The notes beneath the pieces were generated by a model. That model worked only from the letters and a program-made list of their open reading frames with translations, was not told where the DNA came from and did no database searches. Positions 1-8,639 of a stretch of DNA of 64,000 bases are shown here, one piece after another. Origin of the DNA: Gigaspora rosea (Eukaryota; Glomeromycota; Glomeromycetes; Diversisporales; Gigasporaceae); contig QKWP01000046.1 of the NCBI GenBank assembly GCA_003550325.1, positions 1 to 64,000 of the forward strand, given 5' to 3'. How positions within the stretch are numbered: the stretch's first letter is position 1; each line of letters starts with the position of its first letter. Both the position numbers and the translations under genes were made by a program.

Positions 1-692
1 AAAGTTGCAGGAGCATTGCAAAGACCAAAAGGCATTACATTAAATTCATAAATTCCGTATCGTGTAGTAAAGGCAGTTTACTCTTTGTCACAGGGGTCCA
101 TGGCAACTTGCCAATATCCACTCGCAAGATCGAGAGTAGAGAACCAAAAGCATCCTGTAAGGGCATTAAGCATTTCATCAATACGAGGCAGAGGGTAAGC
201 ATCCTTTTTGGTAACAGCATTTACTTTTCTGTAGTCTACACAGAATCGTAATTTGCCATTTTTCTTTCGTACTAGAACAACAGGTGAGGTCCAAGGGCTA
301 TCAGAGGGTTGAATGAGTTTATGTTCTAACATTCTTTGGATTTCTTCTTGTATAAATTCTTGTTCATTAGGAGGTACAGAATAAGGCCGGGAACGAATAG
401 GGTGTACATCCTCAGTATAGATTCGGTGAGTAACCAAGTTGGTTCGTCCTAGCTCAGTTATATCATTTGCAAAGAGGTCTGCAAATTCTTCTAATAATTT
501 CCGAAAAGCTAGGCCTTGTTCTTTATTAAGTGGTCCAATATTTAAAGAAGTCTGGGTCGATAGGGTATATTCTTCATGTTCAAGAGTAATAATATTTACA
601 AATTTGGGTATAAGGTTCTGGTCTGGGTCGACAGGTAGTTTATGATCCTGCCTAGGATTCTCTAAAAATTTTGACAAAGTATATCCAAGGCA
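1..692 (-). pseudogene. Ty3/gypsy-type pol, N-terminal reverse transcriptase (partial, nonsense codon)
   Basis: Start of pol of the minus-strand retrotransposon; the rest lies left of the window. The frame opens at 692, just after a stop at 693-695. It runs through a spacer, then the classic Ty3 RT entry: SDSPWTSPVVLVRKKNGKLR, FCVDYRKVN, YPLPRIDEML and FSTLDLASGYWQ (the first catalytic Asp lies in TLDLASG). A TAA at 78-80 replaces the Lys usually found after DKE. Reading on in frame toward position 1 continues the family pattern (TAFTTRYGIYEF, then MPFGLCNAPAT), so this is a point nonsense mutation and not the end of the domain. This copy is therefore unlikely to make active RT. The frame differs from that of gag just upstream. 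Identification as Ty3-type RT is confident; the host lineage is inferred. Confidence 0.93.
665..671 (-). promoter_or_regulatory. Possible -1 ribosomal frameshift heptamer between gag and pol
   Basis: In the gag frame, beyond the annotated TGA at 698-700, the codons AAT TTT are followed at once by TAG (662-664). Together with the preceding A they read A AAT TTT, an XXXYYYZ heptamer. A -1 slip here enters exactly the pol frame (AAA TTT TTA GAG). The gag TGA lies 27 bases upstream of the heptamer, so in this copy the site is reachable only if that TGA is read through or is a mutation. This is inference from sequence; no downstream structure was modelled. Confidence 0.35.
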
Positions 693-697
693 TTAGC

Positions 698-3600
698 TCA
701 ATGGTGGGCATTTTGGGCTTCTTCTTGGAAAAAGCATAATAAAGCAGCATTGGTAGTTTCCAAGGTTTCAATTCTTGCTTGTAATTGTTTTATCAATTGA
801 TCCTGTTGTTGTACTTGTTGTTGAAGCTGATAAAACTGTGAACCATCATCGATTTCCTTAACTGTTTCTTCAGCAGGTGGAGAGTAAATTTCTGGGTCTG
901 GAAGTTTGCAATCATCACAATACCCTTGATTTGCATTCAATTCCTCTTGGTGTTTAACATGTAAACATTCCTGACAGAGGTCAACAGGAACTGTAAAGTT
1001 TCTTCGAAGTACAGCGAGGGCATACTTCTGGTCATAGTCTGGGTGGCTAGTGTCGAAGGATTCATCTAAAATTGCTTGTAGCGGGTCAATATCATTTTCT
1101 GATAGTAAGTCTGATTCAGCTTGCAATATAAGTTGCATTTCCTTATAGCTCCAGGGTTGAGTTATGCGGTCAGAGGTTAGAGGTTCTAGGGCCTGGGCAA
1201 TGGTCTGGTCATTTTCATCCAAGAGAATCTTCGCAAGTCGGTAAATTCTGGTCTGGTTCATTTCATATTGGTGTCCGGCATTCTTTGTTGATTCAGTATA
1301 ACGTTTGATTCGAGTCCAGAGGTTATAATTAGGATTATACTGGATATCCTGGCTAGCCTTGTATGCGTAAAGGTGTTCTAATTCACAAAACCATAATTCT
1401 TCCCGAAGACTGTCTAATTGACACATTCTAGGTCTTGTATCTGCTTTATTACATACTTTGCAATTAACAAGCATTCCACGTCCTTCACCTTGGGTGAAGA
1501 AATGGATACTCCTAGGGTCTTCTCGGTCTAGAGCACAGTGAAAGTCAGAATAGCATCCAGGGCAAACAAGTTTCTCTTCAAGAAGTCTAAGGACTTCAGG
1601 TCTGTTAGGAACTCTACATTGACAACAATGGTGGGTACGGCGAGTGCTATGGTTAGGTAGGCGATTACTATCAACTTGATCAAGAGTACATCCACACTGG
1701 TAAACCAAATTTTGTCTTTTCCAAGTGGCAAGAGGACAGTAGGCTTCAATATGTCCTAATGTACTGCATCCTCTGCAGACATTATTGGGGCAGTCCCTAT
1801 ATAGGTGGTTGGAGTCATGACAAGTAGGGCAGGTGGTACGTCTTGGGGCTTGTTTAGGGCATTTAACAGCGATGTGGCCAAATTCCTGGCATCGATTACA
1901 TTGGTTGGTAGGACAATTTGCAAAGAGGTGGTCAGGAGAACCACAATTTCCACAGACACGCTGTTTAGGAGCTTTTCTGTTTCTACGGCGAGAATGATAA
2001 GTGGTCCATTCATTTTCTTCTGGTGAGAGAGATTGGTCTGAGTCTTCTCGATCAAAAGTATAAGCTTCTCGAGGATATAAGTATTCTGGTTCATAAAGGT
2101 CTAATTCATCTGGTGCAGTCACAGTGGGTTGACTGGGTAGAGGTTGGTTACTTTCATAAGTAGTAGGGATAGTATGTTTCTTGTTTTCCCATTTAAAAGT
2201 ATAACAACCATTTTTCCAATTATAATTTGCTTCCACTTTTTGATTCCAGTCATTGCCTAATAGAAGAGAGTAAGAAGTAGTGTCTACTACTTCTACAGTA
2301 AGAGGGATAGTAATGTGATCAATTTCAATTGGCAGGTCTTTTATAATCCCTAAAGGCCGAGTGGAAGTTCCAACTGCAGGAACAATAAGGCTGTTAGAGG
2401 CCTTTTCAATAGTCAATCCAAGTTCTTTGACTGCCTTGTGAGCAATCATGCTGATTGAAGCACCACTATCAATAATAGCTTGGTAAGGTTTATTCTGAAG
2501 AGAGACATTACATTTGACAGGTGTAGTATACGCAGGGGTTTGAACAAGGTTGGCATTTTTGGCTTCCTCATACAGGTGAGTAGCCAAGGCACCTCGGATA
2601 GATGGATTATTGAGTAGCGTTTTCCACTTGCTAGCAGTAAGAGAGGGTGTCTGAGTCTGATTTTGTGTAAGATAATTAACACTTCGATGATAAGGCGAAG
2701 GAGATCGATTAGAGGAGTTTTGGTAAGAGTGATAGTTATCATTATTTCGGCTTCTATAATTATTATCTCTAGATTGGCTTCTAGGACGAGAATTATTGCG
2801 ACTGCGAGAACGGTCTCTGTTATTGGAATAGCGATCAGAAGAGCGACCATTTCGGTCCCTATTTTGGTTGTTATTTCTGTTCCGGTTATTGTTATTATTA
2901 TTACGACGAGAATTGGATCCTTGTCGTTGGTCCTGTTTTCTACTATTGCAATCACGAATAAAATGTCCAGTGCGTCCACAATAATAGCAGATAGGAGGCT
3001 CTTTCATTCGAGGGGTTTGGGCACGGTTGTCAGCATAATTAACAGAAGAGGTAGGTGTGGTCTGTGTCTGGGCTAAATTAATACTAAGCTTAGCAATTTG
3101 GTCTGTAAGTTGTTGAATAGCTTGGTCGGTATTGGTAGTAGGGGTAGTCATTAATTTTCCAGTTTCCCAGCGGAGGGCTACTTCAATAGCATCGGTCAGG
3201 GTATTAGGTATAGCAGCTTGAACATTAACTGCATACTCAGAACGTAAGCCTTGGATAAAAAGTTGTTTAACAAAATCAGCGGGAAAAACACCGGTTGGGT
3301 CCACTTTCGTTTGCAATGTACGAAATCGGTTGACATATCCATCCACCGTTTCTGTGGGTCCTTGCTTAATTTCGAAAAGTTGTTTTTGCCAAAGGGCCTT
3401 TTGCTTAGTAGTATAGAAACGTGTCTTAAAAAGATGCTGGAAACTTCGGTTCTGGTTGTTGTTATCATTAAAAACATTGGGTGCCGGGTTTAAAGCAGTA
3501 TACCAGTCTAGAGCAACACCTTTAAGGTACACAGGAGCAAGCTGAAGTTTCCGTTCAGCACTCCATCGGTTGGCAGTAGCGGCTCTTCGAAATTCCTTCA

Positions 3601-4738
3601 GCCAGTCAGCAGGGTCTTGGGTTCCGTCACCGTAAAAATCTGCAACAGTAATAAGAGTTTTCTCAGAGCCTTGTCCAAGGGCATTGGCAAGATCAGTTAT
3701 TGCTTGCGCAGCATCTCGTAAAGCTTGATCACCCATTAGGTTTTCTGGTTGGTTAGGAGGTAAGATAGGGTTTAATTCTTCAACAAGAGGTTGTAAATTT
3801 ATTTCCTCGGATTGTGGAGGAGAGTCAGCTCTAACAATAGTAGCGTCTTGGTTTTGAATATAATGGTCGAGAGGGTCAATTAAATTTTGGTCGTTAAGAG
3901 GAGGAGTATTAAGTAATGGAGGTGTATGGCGTGGGGTAACGTTTATATCTAAATTAACAGTTGGGTAATATTCAGTTACAAGAGGAGATGGAGGAACAGT
4001 TGTGCGAGCAGGAGAAAAGGTTTGTTGTAAATAGCGAAAGAGGCGATTTCGTGGAGGAGGAGTAGTTTCTCGAGTATAATGATATGGAATTTCTGAGATA
4101 GGTGAAGAAGGAAGTGCAAGGCTTGGAGGGATTGGTATATAAGTATTAGTGGAAGAACCAACACCAGTATCAGCTAATTGTTCAGGTCCTAAGGTGAATA
4201 TAGATCTGGGTGGAGAAACGTCAAAATTTAATTCAGTTCTTCCTAGTTGATTTTGAAAATCGAATAGAAGGTTTTCAGTCCTTGGTCGAGTTGAAGCAGG
4301 TGTAGAAGGTAAGAGGTCCTCAATGTGAAGATCAAGTAGGGTAGCTTCAAAATTAAGAGGTAAGGTAGGTGCAAGAGTATAGGGGGTATGTGCAAGGAGT
4401 AGACCAGCAATAACTTCTTTTGGGTCTAATAGGTCGTTGTTATAGCGGCAACTAAAAACAATATCTCGAGCAGCAGCTCTAGCAGTATTATAATCAGTAG
4501 CAGCAACTAAAATACAGTAAGAGTCGTTTGTCTTTTGTGAGTATTGGGTAGCAAAATAATTGTCTCGATACGTTCCCCAGAATCGGCGAAAGGGACGGTA
4601 TAAATTAGCAACAGGGTAACAGATAGTACAGGATAAATCAGGATGGTAGGCTTGCAAAACGTCTACCGCAAGTGAGGAAGGATGACTTGTTTCGTGTACT
4701 TCAATTTGTTCTAAGTATAGTTCATACGCTCTATTCAT
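698..4738 (-). CDS. Ty3/gypsy-type Gag-protease polyprotein (1346 aa)
   Basis: Structural and protease polyprotein of the retrotransposon, uninterrupted over 1346 residues. Residues 1-330 are Pro/Thr-rich with no recognised fold. A retrotransposon-gag capsid-like domain follows (about 365-530; FYGDGTQDPADWLKEF, ALDWYTAL, VDGYVNRF), then a CCHC knuckle (CYYCGRTGHFIRDC), an Arg/Asn/Ser-rich basic stretch, and a retropepsin-type protease with the catalytic motif DSGASISM. Downstream of the protease come four more CCHC-like knuckles (CGNCGSPDHLFANC to CRGCSTLGHIEAYC), further Cys pairs, and a Gln-rich coiled coil at the C-terminus (FYQLQQQVQQQDQLIKQLQ). The post-protease knuckle cluster is unusual for Ty3 elements. 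The start chosen is the first ATG, about 300 bases after the LTR. The ORF ends with TGA at 698-700, and pol follows in another frame. Confidence 0.92.
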   Translation of the reverse strand: MNRAYELYLEQIEVHETSHPSSLAVDVLQAYHPDLSCTICYPVANLYRPFRRFWGTYRDNYFATQYSQKTNDSYCILVAATDYNTARAAARDIVFSCRYNNDLLDPKEVIAGLLLAHTPYTLAPTLPLNFEATLLDLHIEDLLPSTPASTRPRTENLLFDFQNQLGRTELNFDVSPPRSIFTLGPEQLADTGVGSSTNTYIPIPPSLALPSSPISEIPYHYTRETTPPPRNRLFRYLQQTFSPARTTVPPSPLVTEYYPTVNLDINVTPRHTPPLLNTPPLNDQNLIDPLDHYIQNQDATIVRADSPPQSEEINLQPLVEELNPILPPNQPENLMGDQALRDAAQAITDLANALGQGSEKTLITVADFYGDGTQDPADWLKEFRRAATANRWSAERKLQLAPVYLKGVALDWYTALNPAPNVFNDNNNQNRSFQHLFKTRFYTTKQKALWQKQLFEIKQGPTETVDGYVNRFRTLQTKVDPTGVFPADFVKQLFIQGLRSEYAVNVQAAIPNTLTDAIEVALRWETGKLMTTPTTNTDQAIQQLTDQIAKLSINLAQTQTTPTSSVNYADNRAQTPRMKEPPICYYCGRTGHFIRDCNSRKQDQRQGSNSRRNNNNNNRNRNNNQNRDRNGRSSDRYSNNRDRSRSRNNSRPRSQSRDNNYRSRNNDNYHSYQNSSNRSPSPYHRSVNYLTQNQTQTPSLTASKWKTLLNNPSIRGALATHLYEEAKNANLVQTPAYTTPVKCNVSLQNKPYQAIIDSGASISMIAHKAVKELGLTIEKASNSLIVPAVGTSTRPLGIIKDLPIEIDHITIPLTVEVVDTTSYSLLLGNDWNQKVEANYNWKNGCYTFKWENKKHTIPTTYESNQPLPSQPTVTAPDELDLYEPEYLYPREAYTFDREDSDQSLSPEENEWTTYHSRRRNRKAPKQRVCGNCGSPDHLFANCPTNQCNRCQEFGHIAVKCPKQAPRRTTCPTCHDSNHLYRDCPNNVCRGCSTLGHIEAYCPLATWKRQNLVYQCGCTLDQVDSNRLPNHSTRRTHHCCQCRVPNRPEVLRLLEEKLVCPGCYSDFHCALDREDPRSIHFFTQGEGRGMLVNCKVCNKADTRPRMCQLDSLREELWFCELEHLYAYKASQDIQYNPNYNLWTRIKRYTESTKNAGHQYEMNQTRIYRLAKILLDENDQTIAQALEPLTSDRITQPWSYKEMQLILQAESDLLSENDIDPLQAILDESFDTSHPDYDQKYALAVLRRNFTVPVDLCQECLHVKHQEELNANQGYCDDCKLPDPEIYSPPAEETVKEIDDGSQFYQLQQQVQQQDQLIKQLQARIETLETTNAALLCFFQEEAQNAHH

Positions 4739-5023
4739 ATAGAAAAGGCAGTTCCCAAGTCTTAAGGAAACTAATAAAAGAATAATAAAATACCTCCAAA
4801 ATAAAAGGTTAGTAGTAAGTTGTTAACAAAATTTTAATCTCCTAAATATAGTAAATAGTTAGTATCCAACAAAAAGAAAATTCCAAGTAAGTTGTAAGAG
4901 AATAATAAGAGTGCAATCAACAGCAAGAGGGTTAGTAACAGCCAAAAAAAAAAATTAAATTTCTGCCAAAAGTAATAATAAGATTTCCAAATTCTTTAAT
5001 AATATTCAATAATTTAAATAGGT

Positions 5024-5041
5024 TTCCGCCAGAAGGCACCA
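5024..5041 (-). other. Retrotransposon primer binding site
   Basis: On the minus strand the LTR end (...TAACA) is followed by TT and then TGGTGCCTTCTGGCGG. The TGG complements a tRNA 3' CCA, and the spacing is the usual two bases. The matching tRNA was not identified. The leader between here and the gag ATG (4739-5023) holds no ORF I can support. Confidence 0.7.
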
Positions 5042-5043
5042 AA

Positions 5044-5634
5044 TGTTACAGTACCGGAAGCCTTCTTTAATTCCGATAGAGTAACAATCACACGGCTCCT
5101 GAGATCCCTTACTTTGGGCGTGAAGCGGTGTGCAAGAGGGAAGTATAGTTTCTTTTATGTCTGTAAGAAACTACACACTTCTCTGAGGCAGTTCGGTATA
5201 AAACAACAAGAGATAATACACAGTTTATTAATTTAACAAGAGGGCTATTCCAAGGTGTCTGTTCCTTAGAAATCCCAAGAGTTTATTAATAATAAGAGAG
5301 GAGGATAAATAATATAAAGGTAAAGATAAAATACAATGTCTGGATCTGTCTAAAACTAAGGGAAATAAGGTGGGTTTATATATCTATTGAGCTAAGCGTC
5401 GCTAAGCGTCGTTAAGCGTCGCTAAGCGTCATTAAGCGTCACTAAGCGTCGTTAAGCGTCGCTAAGCGTCATTAAGCGTCGCTAAGCGTCGTTAAGCGTC
5501 GCTAAGCGTCATTGAGTGTCATTGCACATCAATTTCGCATATCACTATTACTAAATACAGTTATTACAAAATTTCCTTATTAAGTTCTAATTTTCAAACT
5601 AATTTCTACCAAAATTAAAACCTATTCTATAACA
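5044..5634 (-). repeat. Long terminal repeat (5' LTR of the Ty3-type element)
   Basis: This 591-bp segment begins and ends with the inverted ends TGTTA and TAACA. It abuts a primer binding site on its gag side and lies directly upstream of gag in the element's orientation. The partner LTR is outside the window, so the ends rest on TG..CA structure and context, not on alignment. It contains a 13-unit decamer array. Confidence 0.8.
5391..5520. repeat. 13 x 10-bp tandem repeat inside the LTR
   Basis: Thirteen consecutive decamers of the form (g/a)(c/t)TAAGCGTC, exact in length. The first two bases alternate among gc, gt, at and ac, and the last unit is degenerate. GC content is well above the surroundings. 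Position within the U3 or R part of the LTR suggests a possible regulatory array (inference). Confidence 0.95.
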
Positions 5635-5637
5635 CTA

Positions 5638-5845
5638 TTTTGGTAAAATGAACTTGTCGTTAAGTTGATTTTGTCGGTAAAATTAGCTGTTGGTGAAGTG
5701 TGTGTTAGTAAAATCAATGTTCAGTGAAAACATGCTTGTCAGCAAATCAAGTGTTGGTGAGTTATTTGTCGGTAAAAAAAGCTTGTCAGCAAAGTGGTTG
5801 TCGGTGTAGTGTTATGTCTGTAAAGTGATTGTCAGTGAAATAATA
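5638..5845. repeat. Degenerate short tandem repeats
   Basis: About 200 bp of loosely repeated units of 15-22 bp built on TTGTCGGTAAA or TTGTCAGTGAA themes, directly next to the LTR. No coding potential is seen. Confidence 0.6.
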
Positions 5846-5852
5846 CGAATCT

Positions 5853-6180
5853 GTATAAAATTACGTTACAAACCGTTTTCGTAGATAACTTGTGATCTAG
5901 TTATCCGATTTTGATGATTTTGGTACCATTAGAACCGTCTCATCGAGACGAATCGAATAGTATCAAAATCATCAAATTTGGATCACAGTAGCACAAAATA
6001 TTAATAATTTTATAATTTTTATAAAATCTTAACGATCTTGATAAACAGTAATCCAAATTTGATGATTTCAGTACCATTCGATTCGTCTCAATGAGACGGT
6101 TCTAATGGTACCAAATCATCAAAATCGGATAACTAGATTACAAGATATCCATGAAAACGGTTTGTAATATAATTTTATAC
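5853..6180. repeat. Palindromic repeat, unit 1
   Basis: A 328-bp near-palindrome. The ends GTATAAAATTACGTTACAAA and its complement are inverted, and the arms carry nested inverted motifs (TTTTGGTACCATTAGAACCG, GAGACGAATCGAAT). It is MITE-like, with two related units in this window (6195-6500 and 8318-8627). Confidence 0.8.
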
Positions 6181-6194
6181 ATTATAACAATCTT

Positions 6195-6500
6195 TATATA
6201 AATTGCATTGCAAAAGTTTTTCGTAGCTATCTTGTGATCTAGTAGTCCGATTTTGATAATTTTGGTACCATTAGAACTGTCTCATTGAGACGAATCGAAT
6301 GGTACCAAAATTTTAAATTTAGATAACTGTAGTACAACATATTAATAATTTTATAATTTTAATAAAATCTTAACAATCTTGATAACCAGTAATCCAAATT
6401 TGATTATTTTGATACCATTCGTTTCGTCTTGATAAAACGGTTCAAAATCAGATTACTAGATCACAAGATATCTTCGAAACGTTTTGTAACGTAATTTATA
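6195..6500. repeat. Palindromic repeat, unit 2
   Basis: A diverged relative of the 5853-6180 unit. It has the same GTACCATTAGAACTGTCTC motif on the left arm, its inverted counterpart on the right, and a TTGTAACGTAATTTATAC terminus. It stops just before the TIR element at 6504. Confidence 0.7.
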
Positions 6501-7060
6501 CAGTATCCCTTAAACTATAAGCAAATCCAGGCAAATTTGGCTAGAAAATTGCTATAAATATACTTAAGATCTATATTTTTTAAAACTTTAAGATATTTAA
6601 TTAAATTTTTTTTTGATAATAATTGAAAATAAGGATTATATTATAGTAGTATTTAATTTTATATTATAAGAAAAAAAGTTAAGTTGCTAATAAGCTAAAA
6701 ATAGACAACTTTTAAAAAATTTTTTATCCAAAAAAATTATCTACTTTTTCTTGGCGAACTCTATAAATATTAGCTCTAGCTTCCTGATTTAATAGAATGA
6801 TATAATTTATAAAAAGGATTACAACTTTTATTATTGCAACTTTTGTGATTTACTTGTAAAAATTAGGACTTGTATTAGTAGTAAAATTTTTTTTTATAGA
6901 CGGGAACATATAAAATTTAAGAAAACCTAAAGAAAAATTTTATAGTAAAAGTTTTAAAATAAAAACTTTAAACTTTTATTGCTTTAAAGTTTATTAATAA
7001 TTTTAAAAAATTTTCATAATAACGTTTATAAAATATATTTTAAAGAAAATATTCTATAAA

Positions 7061-8191
7061 ACAATTTCTCCCTAACAACATTTATAACCCTTCATTTTAC
7101 CTACAATATAAACAATTTAATGCAGAACAACCTACACGTCGTTGTATTAAAAATATTTGCAATGCACACATTATTGCAATGTGGTCATTACAAAATCGAA
7201 TTCAGCATATTATTCCTATTGCAACCCAAATCGATTGGAATGCTACATGGCTTTTCCTTAACAATAACCACAAACGCTCATACAATTATACTGATTTTCA
7301 ACTTTGCCAATCCAAATCATTTCGAATTAAAAACTTACTTCATATACTCCCTATACTACCTTATCTTAACTCCTTAAATTTTACAAATTCTAAACACACA
7401 AAATGTTTTTCCTGCAACCAACCTGAAAGCCAATTTCATTGGCTACTTTGTACTAGATATAATAATATATTCCAAATCATCCATAATACTATTACACAAT
7501 TCTCATTCTCAGATCTCTCAGATATAACAGAAATTCAGATTCAACAACTTTGTACAAATCTTATTAATCACCAATGCTTAAATCCTAGTTACAATCCCCC
7601 CTTCAATACCCCTCATTTATAACTACTATTCAAGGCTTTATTCCACTCCCATTAATTAATACAATATCCCAATATTCTTCTTACCAAATAGCTTTCAATA
7701 TTGCTATTAAAATTCTCCTAAATATCTCTTATAGTACTTATGAACAACTTTGGAAACCTTACTGTGCTAAACTTGCACAATGGAAAACCTCTCAAAACTT
7801 TAGCTCAACATCCAAATCCACATACTTCTATATATAAACATACTAGAATTCACTATACCTATAGTTGTATCTGTGGTCTCCCTGACCAGCTACATGATGA
7901 AGATACAAATACATATCCATCTACTAGTCGTGCACTTCGAAAAATTGATACCTGGTCCTATCAATGGATCAAATATAGCTCAAATACTAATTCTATACTC
8001 TATATCCAAATCTAGGTGAGTTTTAACCACTCTAGTAGGTTTAGGTTGCAGATAAATTAGATAATATTAATTTTGTCTATAGTCTGAGTCTCAACTCTTG
8101 TAATATAAACTGTATTAAAAATATTCTAGGAATCTCACACAGTTTATCAATAAAGATAGAGGCAAAACCTCACCTTAACAACAAAAAAAAA
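7061..8191 (+). mobile_element. 5'-truncated LINE insertion with 19-bp TSD
   Basis: A non-LTR retrotransposon 3' end: protein-coding relic, short 3' UTR, then a poly(A) tract ending at 8191-8194. The 19 bases at 7042-7060 (AAAGAAAATATTCTATAAA) recur exactly at 8192-8210, the target-site duplication expected of target-primed reverse transcription. Inserted into the 6504-8313 TIR element. Confidence 0.92.
7062..8015 (+). pseudogene. LINE ORF2 C-terminal region, two frameshifts
   Basis: Coding relic reading from the truncation point. Frame 1 runs to a TAA at 7620-7622 and contains EQPTRRCIKNICN, QNRIQHIIPIATQIDWNATW and a Cys/His cluster, CFSCNQPESQFHWLLC (C-x2-C-x7-H-x3-C), as in the C-terminal domain of LINE polyproteins. 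The protein continues in a second frame near 7600 (FITTIQGFIPLPLIN, YEQLWKPYCAKLAQWK) and a third near 7830 (IHYTYSCICGLP, ALRKIDTWSYQWIKYSSN). Two frame changes therefore break it. No RT or endonuclease domain remains. Assignment to LINEs rests on the poly(A) tail, the TSD and the terminal Cys/His motif. Confidence 0.75.
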
Positions 8192-8317
8192 AAAGAAAAT
8201 ATTCTATAAATAAAGTATACCCTATATGCTTAATAAATTTTTATTTTATTTAAAAAATGTAATATTTCTAAAAAAATCCAGGCAAATTTGCCTGGATTAC
8301 AGTTTAAGGGATAGCAA

Positions 8318-8627
8318 TCTTTATATAAATTGTGTTATAAATGTTTTTTGTGGATATCTTGTGATCTAGTAATCTGATTTTGATAATTTTGGTACCATTG
8401 GAACCGTCTCATCGGGATGAATCGAATGGTACCAAAATCATTAAATTTGGATTACTGGTTGTCAAGATCATTAAGATTTTATAAAAATTACAAAATTATT
8501 AATTTCTTGTGCTATAGTGATCTAAATTTAACGATTTTGGTGCTATTCAATTCATCTCAATGAGACAATTCGAATGGTACCAAAATCGTTAAATTTGGAT
8601 TATTAGATCTCTTACAATAGTTTTTCA
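8318..8627. repeat. Palindromic repeat, unit 3
   Basis: Third relative of the 5853-6180 palindrome (GATATCTTGTGATCTAGTAA, TTTTGGTACCATTGGAACCG, then the inverted arm). The three units were probably adjacent before the TIR element inserted between units 2 and 3. Confidence 0.7.
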
Positions 8628-8639
8628 AATATTTAATTA

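Larger units (their letters stand above)
6504..8313. mobile_element. TIR element (TA-flanked, mariner-like ends) carrying a nested LINE
   Basis: Terminal inverted repeats TCCCTTAAACTATAAGCAAA (left) and its near-complement on the right (TTTGCCTGGATTACAGTTTAAGGGA read on +), each bordered by TA. Without the LINE insertion the element is about 660 bp, close to two related elements at 14271-14957 and 49091-49791. No transposase is visible. TA flanks suggest a Tc1/mariner-type non-autonomous element; that class call is tentative. Confidence 0.7.

Noticed and set aside
2446..3076. Long open frames on both strands overlapping gag
   Set aside because: They are shadows of the Asn/Arg-rich gag coding sequence, with low-complexity Ile/Arg content and no start context.
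5391..5520. Possible CRISPR array
   Set aside because: Units are contiguous 10-mers with no spacers, inside an LTR of a eukaryotic element.
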